Assembly: GCF_904846645.1 (NCBI RefSeq)
Contig: NZ_CAJHBO010000007.1
Location: 1-64,000, forward strand
Length of the DNA stretch: 64,000 nt
Direction of reading: 5' to 3'
Source of the DNA: Psychrobacter sp. Pi2-1
GTDB taxonomy: Bacteria > Pseudomonadota > Gammaproteobacteria > Pseudomonadales > Moraxellaceae
Below the pieces are notes generated by a model. It was not told the DNA's origin, searched no databases, and saw only the letters and a program-made list of their open reading frames with translations. Positions within the stretch are counted from its first letter, which is position 1. The number at the start of each line of letters is the position of its first letter. The position numbers were made by a program, and so were the translations under genes. This document shows positions 17,773 to 26,895 of this stretch, one piece after another.

Positions 17773-18234
17773 ATGACCGATGACCAAAGCAAACCGATAG
17801 AAAAGCAACCAAAAAATACTCAAGCGCCAAGTGCTCCAGTAACAAGTGCTCCAGTACCAGCGCAAAAAACGACACCAGCAGCATCAAATATATCAAGCGC
17901 CATGGCACAATCTAATACCAAAACACCTAAAGCGCCTGAACCACAAATCAAAAAAGTTGATATTGCGATTGCTGGAGTTACTTATCCGATATTTTGTCCT
18001 GTACATGAGCAAGAAGAGCTACTGTCAGCGGTTTCGTATATCAACAACTATGCGCTCGATCTAAAAAGAGATGCGCCAAGCCTTAGCCAAGAAAGCATAC
18101 TGGTACTGTGCTGCTTAAACTTGTATGAAAAAATCCATGCCAATCAAAGAAGTGACGAAGATCGCTTGCAGAAAGACAAACAGTCCGAGGCATTGCTCAA
18201 TAAAATCATGAAAGATGCTCATTCTATTCTGTAG
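17773..18234 (+). CDS. zapA: Cell division protein ZapA with extended N-terminus
   Basis: ZapA crosslinks FtsZ filaments at midcell. Residues of about 58-150 match: VDIAIAGVTYPIFCPVHEQEELL, an FtsZ-binding head, followed by a coiled coil (QESILVLCCLNLYEKIHAN). Ordinary ZapA has about 100-110 residues. Here an additional 55 residues rich in P, A, T and Q precede the head and look disordered. TAGGAT precedes the ATG. It follows the coiled-coil gene by 108 bp. 6S RNA, often downstream of zapA, was not seen. Confidence 0.88.
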   Translation: MTDDQSKPIEKQPKNTQAPSAPVTSAPVPAQKTTPAASNISSAMAQSNTKTPKAPEPQIKKVDIAIAGVTYPIFCPVHEQEELLSAVSYINNYALDLKRDAPSLSQESILVLCCLNLYEKIHANQRSDEDRLQKDKQSEALLNKIMKDAHSIL

Positions 18235-18259
18235 ATGCATCGTATTGTATTAAACACAT

Positions 18260-18292
18260 AAGCGCCTAGCCAATAAAGTTAGGCGCTTTTTT
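18260..18292. terminator. Terminator after zapA
   Basis: AAGCGCCTA (18260-18268) pairs with TAGGCGCTT (18280-18288) and is followed by a run of T. It sits between convergent genes but is stronger on the plus strand. Confidence 0.85.
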
Positions 18293-18312
18293 ATGGTCAA
18301 TCATTTATCTAT

Positions 18313-18603
18313 TTATGCATAAGGCGTGTAGGTCTTGCCTGCGTGAAAGTCTGCCTGATGCTCATAATTGCAAAAGAATAACTCTTGGTTCGCTTCAACG
18401 TTGCCATCGGTAGCTGTGCTTGGTTTGGTTTCAAGTACACCGCGATATTCAGCCAAGCTGTTGCCACAGAAATTGCACTGACGCGGAGTGGTCACATCCC
18501 CTTCTTTTGGCATCATACTTTTAGGTGCACGCGGGTACATAAACTTATAAAAAGCCCACATTGAAGCCCAAATAATAAGGATGACGATAATAACAGCAAA
18601 CAC
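18313..18603 (-). CDS. Small membrane-anchored zinc-ribbon-like protein (PP0621-like)
   Basis: The protein has 96 residues with a single N-terminal transmembrane helix (about residues 2-20). A soluble part follows with CNFCGNSL and, later, FFCNYEHQADFH, so a Cys-Cys/Cys-His metal site is likely. The layout recalls the PP0621 family of pseudomonads and relatives; function is unknown. The ATG follows GGAGCACTGCC, an acceptable ribosome-binding site. Confidence 0.7.
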   Translation of the reverse strand: MFAVIIVILIIWASMWAFYKFMYPRAPKSMMPKEGDVTTPRQCNFCGNSLAEYRGVLETKPSTATDGNVEANQELFFCNYEHQADFHAGKTYTPYA

Positions 18604-18804
18604 GGCAGTGCTCCTTCGATTACGGGTAAACGTGAGAAATAATGAAATCTACTAAATAAGATTATTTAACAGGTCTTGATAGCATAAATTTTACCGTCAA
18701 TAATAGCGATAATACAATGCCTTTACCGTTTAATTGCTAATTGCGCTAACTGACTGGCTATATCTAACGGATAACTATATGAGTAAACCAGTCAACTGCA
18801 TAGA

Positions 18805-18836
18805 AAAAAACCTGGCCACGATAAGCCAGGTTTTTT
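18805..18836 (-). terminator. Terminator of glyQS
   Basis: AAAAAACCTGGC (18805-18816) pairs with GCCAGGTTTTTT (18825-18836), loop of 8. It lies 80 bp beyond the glyS stop, with a U tract on the minus strand. Confidence 0.88.
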
Positions 18837-18917
18837 ATCAAAAGTAACTGTCAAGTTAAAGCAATAATCAGGTTAAAGTAACTATCAGGCTAAAGTAACA
18901 ATTAGCTTTTAGCAGAG

Positions 18918-21011
18918 TTACAGCTGTAGCTCGCTAATATCAGCTACCGTCAAGAACAAGGCGCGAACCTGCTTTAGTAATGCCAAGCGATTGTTTTTAA
19001 GCGCAGCATCTTCACTATTAACCATTACTTGATCGAAGAACTGGGTCAACGGCTCATCTAAGCTAGCCAGCGTTTGCAATACTTGCGTATAGTCCGCTTG
19101 CTCCAGCAGTGGTTGTACCACTGTCTGTGCTTGTTTCACATTCGCATATAAGTTTTGCTCAGCAGATTCAGACAGTAGTGCTTCATCGACTGTATCAGCA
19201 ATGCTCACTTCTGACTTGGCCAATATATTAGCAACACGTTTGTTTGAATCAGCCAACATCGACGCTTGTGACAGCTCGCTAAATGCTTGCACGGCACGGA
19301 TACGCTGATCAAAATCAAGCGGCATATGCGGGTTAATCGCTTGCACTGCTTGAATCGTATCGACACTAACGCCTTGCTCTGTATACATCGCACGATAGCG
19401 CGAGTTTAGGAATGCCATGACTTGGGTAAAAGTATCACCCATTTTGGCAATCTTACTACCTTCAGCATCGCTATAGCCTTTGATCGCTTGCTCAACGAGC
19501 GCTACCAGATTAATCGGCAACTGCTTTTCGATCAAAATACGCAAGATACCAATAGCAGAACGACGTAAGCTAAACGGATCTTTTGAACCCGTTGGCGCTT
19601 GGTCAATCGCAAAAATACCAACGAGCGTATCTAAACGATCAGCCAATGCTAAGCAGATGCCAATCGGTGTCTGTGGTAATACATCACCGCTAAACTTGGG
19701 CAGGTACTGCTCTTCTAAGCTTGCCGCAACCGCTTCAGGTTCCTCATTCAAACGCGCATAATACGTACCTGCGATACCTTGCAATTCAGGGTACTCGCCG
19801 ACGAGCGAGCTGGCCAAATCTGCTTTAGATAAGATACCCGCACGTACGGTTTCATCGACATTAATATCGTGGCCTTGCTGCTGCATCAACGTGGCGATAA
19901 ACGCAGCAAGCTTGGCAATACGCTCAGATTTCTCCCAAATCGTACCCAGTTTGTCTTGGAATACGCGAGTTTTCAGACTCTCTGTGAGTGCAAACAACGG
20001 CTGCTTTTGATCCTGCAAGAAGAAAAACTCGGCATCAGCCAAACGTGGACGCACGACTTTTTCATTACCTTCGATAATCTGATTGGGGTCTTTAGACTCA
20101 ATATTGGTGATAAAGATAAAGTAAGGCTGCAATTTGCCCGCTTTATCGGTCAAGCAGAAATATTTCTGATCCGCTTGCATGGTCGAGATAAGCGCTTCTT
20201 GCGGCACTTGTAAAAAGCGCGCCTCAAAGCTTGCTCGTAACGCAATGGGGAAATCAACCAATGCGGTGACTTCGTCTAACAAATCTTGCGGTACGATGGC
20301 ATCAGAATTGACTTCATCTGCCAATGCTTTGACTTGGTTTTTGATCAGCATCTGACGCTTATCAAAATCCGCCACGACTTTTAGACCATCTAATAGTTGC
20401 TCATAGTCATTGGCATGAGCAATATCATGGTAGTCAGGGCTATGAAAGCGATGACCACGAGTTTGCGAGCCTGTCTCATGCCCTTGGATAGTGGCATCAA
20501 TGACAGTATCATCCTGCATCAATACGACCCACTGTACGGGACGAACAAACTCGTTGCGACTTGCGCCTGAGCGCATACGTTTGGCAATCGGTAGGCTATC
20601 TAACGCCGTTTGAAAAATAGCCGGCAGTAGCTCGGTAGTCGCTTGACCACTGATCGTTTGCTCAAAACCAACATAGTCACCTTTATCGGTGTTAATGGTC
20701 GTAAGCTCGCTGGCTTCAATACCCAAGCCTTTAGCAAAACCCATCGCCGCACGGGTTGGATTGCCATCGCTATCAAATGCCGCTTTAATCGCTGGTCCGC
20801 GTTTTTGCTCAGTACGATCTGGCTGCTTATCGCTAATACCTTGAATCTGAATTGCCAAACGGCGCGGAGCAGCAAAGGCTTTGATACTATCAAAGGTAAT
20901 ATCTGCTGCAGTTAATTGCTCAGTAACACTGGCTTGTAGCGCATCACGTAATGGTTTTAGGCTCTTTGGAGGTAGCTCTTCACACCCCAGTTCAAATAGA
21001 ATAGTACTCAT
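18918..21011 (-). CDS. glyS: Glycyl-tRNA synthetase beta subunit
   Basis: Together with GlyQ this subunit forms the heterotetrameric bacterial glycyl-tRNA synthetase; the beta chain recognises tRNA. The 697 residues have the normal length and start (ILFELGCEELPPKSLKPL), the AAPRRLAI segment and LADRLDTLVGIFAIDQAPTG, where the domain is HD-like. The ATG follows AGGAGCATCCC. It begins 9 bp after glyQ, so the two are cotranscribed. Confidence 0.95.
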   Translation of the reverse strand: MSTILFELGCEELPPKSLKPLRDALQASVTEQLTAADITFDSIKAFAAPRRLAIQIQGISDKQPDRTEQKRGPAIKAAFDSDGNPTRAAMGFAKGLGIEASELTTINTDKGDYVGFEQTISGQATTELLPAIFQTALDSLPIAKRMRSGASRNEFVRPVQWVVLMQDDTVIDATIQGHETGSQTRGHRFHSPDYHDIAHANDYEQLLDGLKVVADFDKRQMLIKNQVKALADEVNSDAIVPQDLLDEVTALVDFPIALRASFEARFLQVPQEALISTMQADQKYFCLTDKAGKLQPYFIFITNIESKDPNQIIEGNEKVVRPRLADAEFFFLQDQKQPLFALTESLKTRVFQDKLGTIWEKSERIAKLAAFIATLMQQQGHDINVDETVRAGILSKADLASSLVGEYPELQGIAGTYYARLNEEPEAVAASLEEQYLPKFSGDVLPQTPIGICLALADRLDTLVGIFAIDQAPTGSKDPFSLRRSAIGILRILIEKQLPINLVALVEQAIKGYSDAEGSKIAKMGDTFTQVMAFLNSRYRAMYTEQGVSVDTIQAVQAINPHMPLDFDQRIRAVQAFSELSQASMLADSNKRVANILAKSEVSIADTVDEALLSESAEQNLYANVKQAQTVVQPLLEQADYTQVLQTLASLDEPLTQFFDQVMVNSEDAALKNNRLALLKQVRALFLTVADISELQL

Positions 21012-21020
21012 GGGATGCTC

Positions 21021-22088
21021 CTATTTATCGTTAGTAGATTGGTTAGTGTCAGTATTTTCTTTTGCTACGCCATCTGCTGCTAAGGTGTCTGCTGCCACGT
21101 CTTCTTTTGGTAAATACTTATCAAGTGCGGCTTGGCGATGTTCTTCATCAGCCAATGGGAAGCCTAACTTGGCACGAGCTTCTACATAACCAAAGGCAAC
21201 CTTACGAGCAAGCGTACGCACACGTAGGATAAAACGCTGACGCTCAGTCACTGAAATAGCGCCACGTGCATCAAGCAAGTTAAACGCATGAGATGCTTTT
21301 AATACCATCTCATAAGCTGGCAATGGCAATCCTGCATCGACCAATTTGTCTGCTTGTTGCTCATAAAAATCAAACATCTCGCCCATCATTGGCACATCAG
21401 CGTGCTCAAAGTTGTAGGTAGACTGCTCGACTTCGTTTTGATGAAAAACATCGCCATACGTGACACGGCCAAACTCACCGTCTGCCCAGACCAAATCATA
21501 AACGCTATCAACGCCTTGTACATACATGGCCAAACGCTCAAGCCCGTAAGTGATTTCGCCAGTGACTGGGAAGCACTCGATACCGCCGACTTGCTGGAAG
21601 TACGTGAACTGCGTGACTTCCATACCGTTTAACCAAATCTCCCAACCAAGTCCCCACGCACCAAGCGTTGGCGATTCCCAGTTGTCTTCTACAAAACGCA
21701 CATCATGCACCAATGGATCAATACCGATGGCTCGTAGTGAGTCCAAATACAACTCTTGGATGTTCGGTGGATTCGGCTTTAGCACGACTTGGAACTGATA
21801 ATAATGTTGCAGGCGGTTCGGGTTATCACCATAGCGCCCGTCAGTAGGACGACGTGATGGCTGTACATACGCTGCATTCCAACGCTCAGGACCTAACGAG
21901 CGCAAAAACGTCGCGGTATGAAAAGTACCTGCACCGACTTCCATGTCGTAGGGCTGCAATACAACGCAGCCTTTATCGGCCCAATAATTTTGCAAAGTTA
22001 AGATTAAATCTTGAAAAGTCATCGGTTGAGAGTCTTTATCTTGTGTCATCGGGGTTATCGCTTGGGATGTCATAGTTTCGGTTTTCAT
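21021..22088 (-). CDS. glyQ: Glycyl-tRNA synthetase alpha subunit
   Basis: GlyQ holds the class II catalytic site that activates glycine. Visible landmarks: [17 protein letters not shown], the stretch ending in [29 protein letters not shown] and [13 protein letters not shown]. The core resembles the usual chain of about 300 residues; this one has about 22 extra residues at the N-terminus and an acidic, threonine- and asparagine-rich C-terminal tail of about 30 residues. The start is the first of several in-frame ATGs and its ribosome-binding site is weak, so a start at the sixth codon or later is possible. Confidence 0.94.
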   Translation of the reverse strand: MKTETMTSQAITPMTQDKDSQPMTFQDLILTLQNYWADKGCVVLQPYDMEVGAGTFHTATFLRSLGPERWNAAYVQPSRRPTDGRYGDNPNRLQHYYQFQVVLKPNPPNIQELYLDSLRAIGIDPLVHDVRFVEDNWESPTLGAWGLGWEIWLNGMEVTQFTYFQQVGGIECFPVTGEITYGLERLAMYVQGVDSVYDLVWADGEFGRVTYGDVFHQNEVEQSTYNFEHADVPMMGEMFDFYEQQADKLVDAGLPLPAYEMVLKASHAFNLLDARGAISVTERQRFILRVRTLARKVAFGYVEARAKLGFPLADEEHRQAALDKYLPKEDVAADTLAADGVAKENTDTNQSTNDK

Positions 22089-22302
22089 AGTAAAGCCATT
22101 GTGAAATGAGTATTATTAAATAAATCTCTGATAGCGCACGCGCGACCTATTCGGCAACGACTCTATCTGCCTGCTCACCTTACTAAAAATTGACTATTTT
22201 ATCCATATTTACATCAACTAAATTTGCATAGTGGGCACAAAACCTCGGTTGTATAGCGTATTTTCAGGCAAATCATCATGGAAGTCGCACTAATACAATA
22301 AA

Positions 22303-22334
22303 TAAAAAAATACCCAAATGCGCTAGCATTCGGG
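22303..22334 (-). terminator. Terminator of the PspC-domain gene
   Basis: On the minus strand CCCGAATGC pairs (one G-U) with GCATTTGGG across a 4-base loop, followed by TATTTTTTT. It lies about 150 bp beyond the PspC gene. Confidence 0.75.
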
Positions 22335-22482
22335 CAGGAGGAAAATTGTATCTTGGGCATCCTGATTAATCAGGCTTTTTATTTTTTGGAGGTCTACTGT
22401 TTTTAGCAACTACGTCTAACTTAAACTTGACTCTTTAACTGGTTCAAAAAACCTAATTTTAAAGATAACCATCAGGCTCCTA

Positions 22483-22695
22483 TTATTGATAAGACTGACT
22501 ATTAGCTCTTGGCATGATTATCCATAGGATGATATAAATCAAAATGCCTGGTACTGCTGCGCTTAACGATGAGATAATGACAAATAATACTCTCACCCAT
22601 GTTGGCGACCAACCAGCATATTCTGCAATGCCACCCATCACACCTGCTATCATGCGATTGTTTGGTGAGCGATGTAATTTTGCTAACTTAGCCAA
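22483..22695 (-). CDS. PspC-domain membrane protein
   Basis: The 70 residues form a nearly bare PspC domain: LHRSPNNRMIAGVMGGIAEY, W-x-R near position 35, and a hydrophobic helix of about 25 residues ending in IMPRA. PspC domains are found in inner-membrane proteins involved in envelope-stress signalling. There is no pspA or pspB beside it, so it is probably a stand-alone member. Confidence 0.88.
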   Translation of the reverse strand: MAKLAKLHRSPNNRMIAGVMGGIAEYAGWSPTWVRVLFVIISSLSAAVPGILIYIILWIIMPRANSQSYQ

Positions 22696-23438
22696 ATCAA
22701 ATACCTCTCTATTTTCTATTCTTGTTTATTTTTTATTCTATTTTTCTGATTGTCTTACGTATTTAGCCAAAACATTATCTTGCTTTGCTAACTTACGAAC
22801 CAGTATATCAATAATTCAGGATTTATCTGTTGAAGGTATAGCAGTACTTTGTGAGTTTATGCTACTCAAGCTTACCCTAATCTGTCATAGCACCATGCAA
22901 GCCCCTGATTTTAAATAGTTATTTCAAAATGTTTCAAAAACACCTTTGTTGCTATAACCTTGCAATTTAGCTTCACGTATCTCGTTATTTTTAATTTAAT
23001 CAAAGAGATAAGCTCGCTTTATAACGCTAAAATCGAGTCAAACTTTTAATAGTCTGAATAATATTTTAGCTAACCAACTTTGCTCAGTGAAAAAATCCTC
23101 AATTAAAAAACGTGCGATTTCGTGTACGTACGATATACCTTATTTTTACAATAACCCACCTGCAAATCATCTAAAACCTTTATACCATGCTGAGAAGCAA
23201 CTCAGATTTCAGACGTTCTATGATGAAAACTAGGATACTGCTCAACTGTTAGATAAAAGTACCTTTACGAAGAATATTAGAAGTAAAGAATATGGTTGGT
23301 TTACGATTCTTAATAGGTGTCTACTTTGGATCTTGATAGATGTCTAGTTTGGATCATTTAACTTAGACAGCATCGACCGTATTTTTTGGAATAGACATGG
23401 AACACTGAGAGTAAAATAAAAAAATAATAAGGATAACT
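22696..23438. other. Gene-poor region before the NadR-like gene
   Basis: About 740 bp without a supported gene. The sequence is AT-rich and contains many stops in all frames. Its right part carries two copies of a 16-bp motif that look like transposon-end repeats (listed separately). Confidence 0.5.
23317..23355. repeat. Two 16-bp direct repeats, possible IS21-type end remnant
   Basis: GTGTCTACTTTGGATC (23317-23332) and ATGTCTAGTTTGGATC (23340-23355) agree at 14 of 16 positions with 23 bp between starts. Ends of IS21-family elements typically carry multiple short direct repeats of the form TGTC-A-TTTGG-T. No istA or istB sequence is nearby, so this would be a solo relic. Confidence 0.4.
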
Positions 23439-24497
23439 ATGTACGACACTGGATTGATGATTGGACATTTCGAGCCGCTGCATTTAGGACAGATGCGCAG
23501 CATATTGGATGCAGCAGGACAAGCCAAAACCTTGCATATCGTCATTATGGCGCATCCATCGCCGCATCCAGATTTTGCCATTACCTTACAAGACAAAGCG
23601 CGCTGGCTACAGATGGCTTGTGCCGATTTACCATTTATTCATATTCATACGACTCATGAGATAGAGCTACCGCTGCACGAACATCTGTATAGCACTAGCG
23701 ATGATGTCAGTATCGATGTCGCTGCTAGTAATGCCAAATTGCAACGTTTGATGGACGCCTTATCACTATCAACAGAGACTGTATTGTTTATGGCGGAAAA
23801 CCATCCGCTCACTCGCAATGACATACAAGAGCAGCTGCTTTTGCCAGTCGTTACTACGCCGCTACAGCCGGAATTTGACTCTTATGCGATTGCGCGTGAT
23901 CCCGTTGCCCATTGGTCAGCACTTCATCCGCAAGCACGCGCCGACTATACCAAGACTGTCGCTATCGTCGGCGGTGAAAGCTCAGGTAAGACAACGCTAG
24001 TCCATAAGCTTGCCAACTATTATGGTGCCAGCTTTGCCCTAGAGATGGGACGTCTGTATGTCGGTACAGATTTGGGTGGTAGCGAGGTTGGGCTGCAATA
24101 TAGTGATTATGGTCCTATTTGTCTCGACCATGCTGAGGCAATCCGAGAAGCTAAAGCCAATGCAACTGCCCCTATCACCATCGTTGATACTGACTTTGTC
24201 ACTACGCAAGCATTTTGTGAAGAATACGAGGGTCGCACGCATCCTTTTGTAGCTGCTTGCATTGATGAGTTTCGTTTAGACCACACCATTATGCTAGATA
24301 ACAATACGCCATGGATTGATGATGGTATGCGATCTTTGGGTACGCCTGAAGCGCGTGGACGCTTTGAGCAGCGTTTGATCGATATTTTTGCGCGTCACGA
24401 TATTGCACCGCATATGATTGATCAGCCCGACTATGACGCTCGCTATCAACAAGCACTACTATTGATTGATCAATATATCTATGGCAAAAAATCATAA
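23439..24497 (+). CDS. nadR: NadR-like nicotinamide riboside kinase with degenerate NMNAT domain
   Basis: The C-terminal half (about residues 170-350) matches the ribosylnicotinamide kinase domain of NadR closely: Walker A GGESSGKTTLVHKLAN, LQYSDY, IVDTDFVTTQAFCEEYEGR, HPFVAACIDEFR and NNTPWIDDGMRSLG. The N-terminal half keeps the NMN adenylyltransferase shape but not its motifs. E. coli NadR has GKFYPLHTGH; here it reads GHFEPLHLGQ (residues 9-18), losing the lysine and second histidine. The ISGAQIR motif is replaced by DSYAIAR. There is no N-terminal helix-turn-helix, so it is not the repressor form. AAGGAT precedes the ATG. pnuC follows, giving uptake and phosphorylation of nicotinamide riboside. 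Confidence 0.88.
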   Translation: MYDTGLMIGHFEPLHLGQMRSILDAAGQAKTLHIVIMAHPSPHPDFAITLQDKARWLQMACADLPFIHIHTTHEIELPLHEHLYSTSDDVSIDVAASNAKLQRLMDALSLSTETVLFMAENHPLTRNDIQEQLLLPVVTTPLQPEFDSYAIARDPVAHWSALHPQARADYTKTVAIVGGESSGKTTLVHKLANYYGASFALEMGRLYVGTDLGGSEVGLQYSDYGPICLDHAEAIREAKANATAPITIVDTDFVTTQAFCEEYEGRTHPFVAACIDEFRLDHTIMLDNNTPWIDDGMRSLGTPEARGRFEQRLIDIFARHDIAPHMIDQPDYDARYQQALLLIDQYIYGKKS

Positions 24498-24523
24498 ACT
24501 GTACTTAGCATATTTATAATAAT

Positions 24524-24577
24524 TTATTCAATTAGCACATGTTATTTAACTAGCACACTTTATTTAACTAATACATG
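24524..24577. repeat. Three tandem 18-bp repeats between nadR and pnuC
   Basis: Units at 24524-24541, 24542-24559 and 24560-24577 share the pattern TTATTYAAYTAGCACATG with few differences. They lie directly upstream of pnuC, so they may be a regulatory site or a simple duplication. Confidence 0.6.
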
Positions 24578-24624
24578 ACAGTTAGCACTATATTGATATC
24601 AGTATTTACTTTAGGGGAAAAGCG

Positions 24625-25356
24625 ATGCGTATTCAGCTATTGGACAACATCACCGGAAAATGGGCGATGCAATGGATTATCATTTGGTTTATTTGCGGTG
24701 TTATTGCCTTATCCGCAGGTTTTTGGCTCACGACAGACCATACCACGCTTGATTGGTTTTACTTGGCGGTCTCGTTCATTGGTTTGGTTTGCGTGGTCTC
24801 GTTATCATTCCGCAAAAACGTCATGGGCAATGGCTTTGGTATGGGGGCAACGGCTGGCGAAGTCATCGTACAGGCAACGTCTGGCGCAGTTGGTTTGATG
24901 CTTGCTCCATTATTTAACTTTTTTACCCATGTTTACGGTATTTTTTATTGGTCGAAGCACACCGATCCTGATGGCGACATGATACCCAAGTCAGCAAGTA
25001 AAGCTGTTTGGTTGGTTACCGCTACCTTCATCATCGTTGGACTTGCACTGTTCCCTACGGTAAATGATTTATTAGCGAGCTACGGCTATGCGGTCGTACA
25101 GGATGATAGTAGTCTGTTTTTGGGATTTATCTCTTTCTTTTGGATTAACGTCATTGCCTTTGTGCTGTCCATCACCGCTCAGGCAGCTATGATTTTGCGT
25201 TATTCATTTAACTGGTGGTTATGGACTATCGTCAACTTTGTCTGGCTCATCGTGAATCTGATGTCTGGCAACTATATCTTTGCTATTCAGACTATGGTGT
25301 ATCAAGTAAACGCCTTTATCGGCCTGTATGAATGGCATCGCAGCGAGCAGGGATAA
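24625..25356 (+). CDS. pnuC: Nicotinamide riboside transporter PnuC
   Basis: PnuC is an inner-membrane facilitator for nicotinamide riboside; import is driven by cytoplasmic phosphorylation by an NR kinase. The 243 residues contain about seven hydrophobic helices, with FNFFTHVYGIFYWSKH and the late RYSFNWWLWTIVNFVWLIVN, which carries the aromatic PnuC motif. The ATG follows AGGGGAAAAGCG. The kinase needed for trapping is encoded just upstream, so the two form a salvage pair. Confidence 0.9.
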   Translation: MRIQLLDNITGKWAMQWIIIWFICGVIALSAGFWLTTDHTTLDWFYLAVSFIGLVCVVSLSFRKNVMGNGFGMGATAGEVIVQATSGAVGLMLAPLFNFFTHVYGIFYWSKHTDPDGDMIPKSASKAVWLVTATFIIVGLALFPTVNDLLASYGYAVVQDDSSLFLGFISFFWINVIAFVLSITAQAAMILRYSFNWWLWTIVNFVWLIVNLMSGNYIFAIQTMVYQVNAFIGLYEWHRSEQG

Positions 25357-25577
25357 TGCGTCTCTTATAGAAAAACCCCTTGGGAATTTGAATAAAATCT
25401 TGCTGATATAGCATCAATAGCACGATTGAACTTGACTGTGCCGTCTATCAGATAACATGGTAGACAGGCGCAATTAGTGCTACAACTGATATTAACAATT
25501 GTCTTCGCATTGAGTTTAGTAGCGAGTCCATTAGCGAGTATGAGTTACTTATCTTATTTACTAACAGGGAGGTTAGT

Positions 25578-26012
25578 ATGTCTCGTCAACCAAAAATGTC
25601 CAAACGTACGCTAGAGCAATGGCTTAGTGAGTACTCTGTCAGTCACCAAAACTTGGTCAATAAAAAAATCCATTGGTTATGTGTGCCAACCATCTTTGTC
25701 AGTCTGCTAGGTATGGGCATGTCGCTATCCGTGTGGTTTACCTTGGTACTAAGCGCATTAGTATTATTGTTTTATATGCGTTTATCTACGCCACTGTTTT
25801 TAGCGATGGGGATGTTTATTCTTATCTGTCTATCAGTGATGGCAGCGATGCCATGGGGCTTTAAAGCATGGGCAGCGGTATTTGTCGTTGCATGGATTGG
25901 CCAGTTCATAGGACATAAAATCGAAGGCAAAAAACCTTCTTTCTTTAAAGATTTACAGTTTTTATTAATCGGTCCAGCATGGGTGGCTAATAGTTTGATG
26001 CAACGCAAATAG
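25578..26012 (+). CDS. Mpo1-like (DUF962) membrane protein
   Basis: The 144 residues match the Mpo1/YGL010w family: SHQNLVNKKIHWLCVPTIF near the start, four hydrophobic helices, and IGQFIGHKIEGKKPSFFKDLQFLLIGPAW near the end. The conserved histidines (His23, His32 and the GH-x-x-EG pair) bind iron in yeast Mpo1, a dioxygenase that shortens 2-hydroxy fatty acids. Bacterial members are uncharacterised. GGGAGG precedes the ATG. Confidence 0.85.
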   Translation: MSRQPKMSKRTLEQWLSEYSVSHQNLVNKKIHWLCVPTIFVSLLGMGMSLSVWFTLVLSALVLLFYMRLSTPLFLAMGMFILICLSVMAAMPWGFKAWAAVFVVAWIGQFIGHKIEGKKPSFFKDLQFLLIGPAWVANSLMQRK

Positions 26013-26019
26013 TCGTTGG

Positions 26020-26044
26020 TCTCTACGTAATTTTGTAGAGATTT
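26020..26044 (+). terminator. Probable terminator after the Mpo1-like gene
   Basis: TCTCTAC (26020-26026) pairs with GTAGAGA (26035-26041) around an 8-base loop, just after the stop, followed by TTTAA. The T tract is short. Confidence 0.5.
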
Positions 26045-26110
26045 AACGTAGCTGTATGCTATTGATAACATCTACAACCTTTACCCTTAACAAAATAATG
26101 TCACTAACAA

Positions 26111-26140
26111 AAAACGCCACCCAGAGATTACTGAGTGGCG
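26111..26140 (-). terminator. Terminator of the nitroreductase gene
   Basis: On the minus strand CGCCAC and CTG segments pair with CAG and GTGGCG, with one internal mismatch, and are followed by TTTTTTG. Confidence 0.8.
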
Positions 26141-26196
26141 CTTTCTGTTTTACATAAGCTTTCAGGACTATATAAAATAGAATAAACTAGCTTACC

Positions 26197-26808
26197 TTAA
26201 GCACCAAACACTTTCATACGCTCTTCGACTGGCTTAAATGCTTTTTCGCCCGCTGGCTGCTCAATTGTTCCAAATACCAATTGTGCATTTAGCGTCCAGT
26301 CTTTGTCGATATCCCAAGCACTAGCTACTTTTTGATCGATTACTGGATTGTAGTGCTGTAAGTTTGCGCCAACATCGATACTGGCTAGTGCCGTCCAGAT
26401 AACATACTGATGCATGGCGCTGGTTTGACTTGCCCAGATTGGGAAGTTGTCAGCATATAGTGGCGCTGCTTCTTGCATGCCTCTGACGACTGCTTGATCT
26501 TCAAAGAACAGCACCGTACCAGCACCATTACGGAAACCATTGACACGCTCTTTGGTCGATTTGAACTTCTCTTCATCACCAACGATTTCGCGTAACGTAT
26601 CTTCGGTCATATCCCACAATTTACGATGGTCATCGCCGAACAATACAACGATACGTGTCGATTGCGAGTTAAACGACGATGGCGTGTGCAAAATAGCATG
26701 TTCAACTATTTTCACGATTTCGTCGTTAGCTACTGGTAGCTGGTTGCTTAGCGCATAGATAGAACGACGTTTCTCTGCAAGCTGCTGTAATGTTGTTAAA
26801 TCTGACAT
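26197..26808 (-). CDS. Nitroreductase-family oxidoreductase
   Basis: This FMN-dependent family reduces nitro groups, quinones or other electrophiles with NAD(P)H. The 203 residues begin with LAEKRRSIYALSNQLPV, then TPSSFNSQSTRIVVLFG, and lack the NfsA/NfsB-specific insert, so it is closest to the Frm2/YdgI/HbN group. The GANLQHYNP stretch near residue 150 supports this. It runs in the same direction as the pirin and DoxX genes and could be part of one stress regulon. Confidence 0.87.
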   Translation of the reverse strand: MSDLTTLQQLAEKRRSIYALSNQLPVANDEIVKIVEHAILHTPSSFNSQSTRIVVLFGDDHRKLWDMTEDTLREIVGDEEKFKSTKERVNGFRNGAGTVLFFEDQAVVRGMQEAAPLYADNFPIWASQTSAMHQYVIWTALASIDVGANLQHYNPVIDQKVASAWDIDKDWTLNAQLVFGTIEQPAGEKAFKPVEERMKVFGA

Positions 26809-26895
26809 AGTGTTTCTCCATATTGTTAGTAAAATAGTTGTTAATAAAAATAATTTGTAGCGTTAATGGTTATTGATAAAGATCTTTGTTCTTGA

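Noticed and set aside
18235-18312. 6S RNA downstream of zapA
   Set aside because: Only a terminator lies there; the space is too small for 6S RNA.
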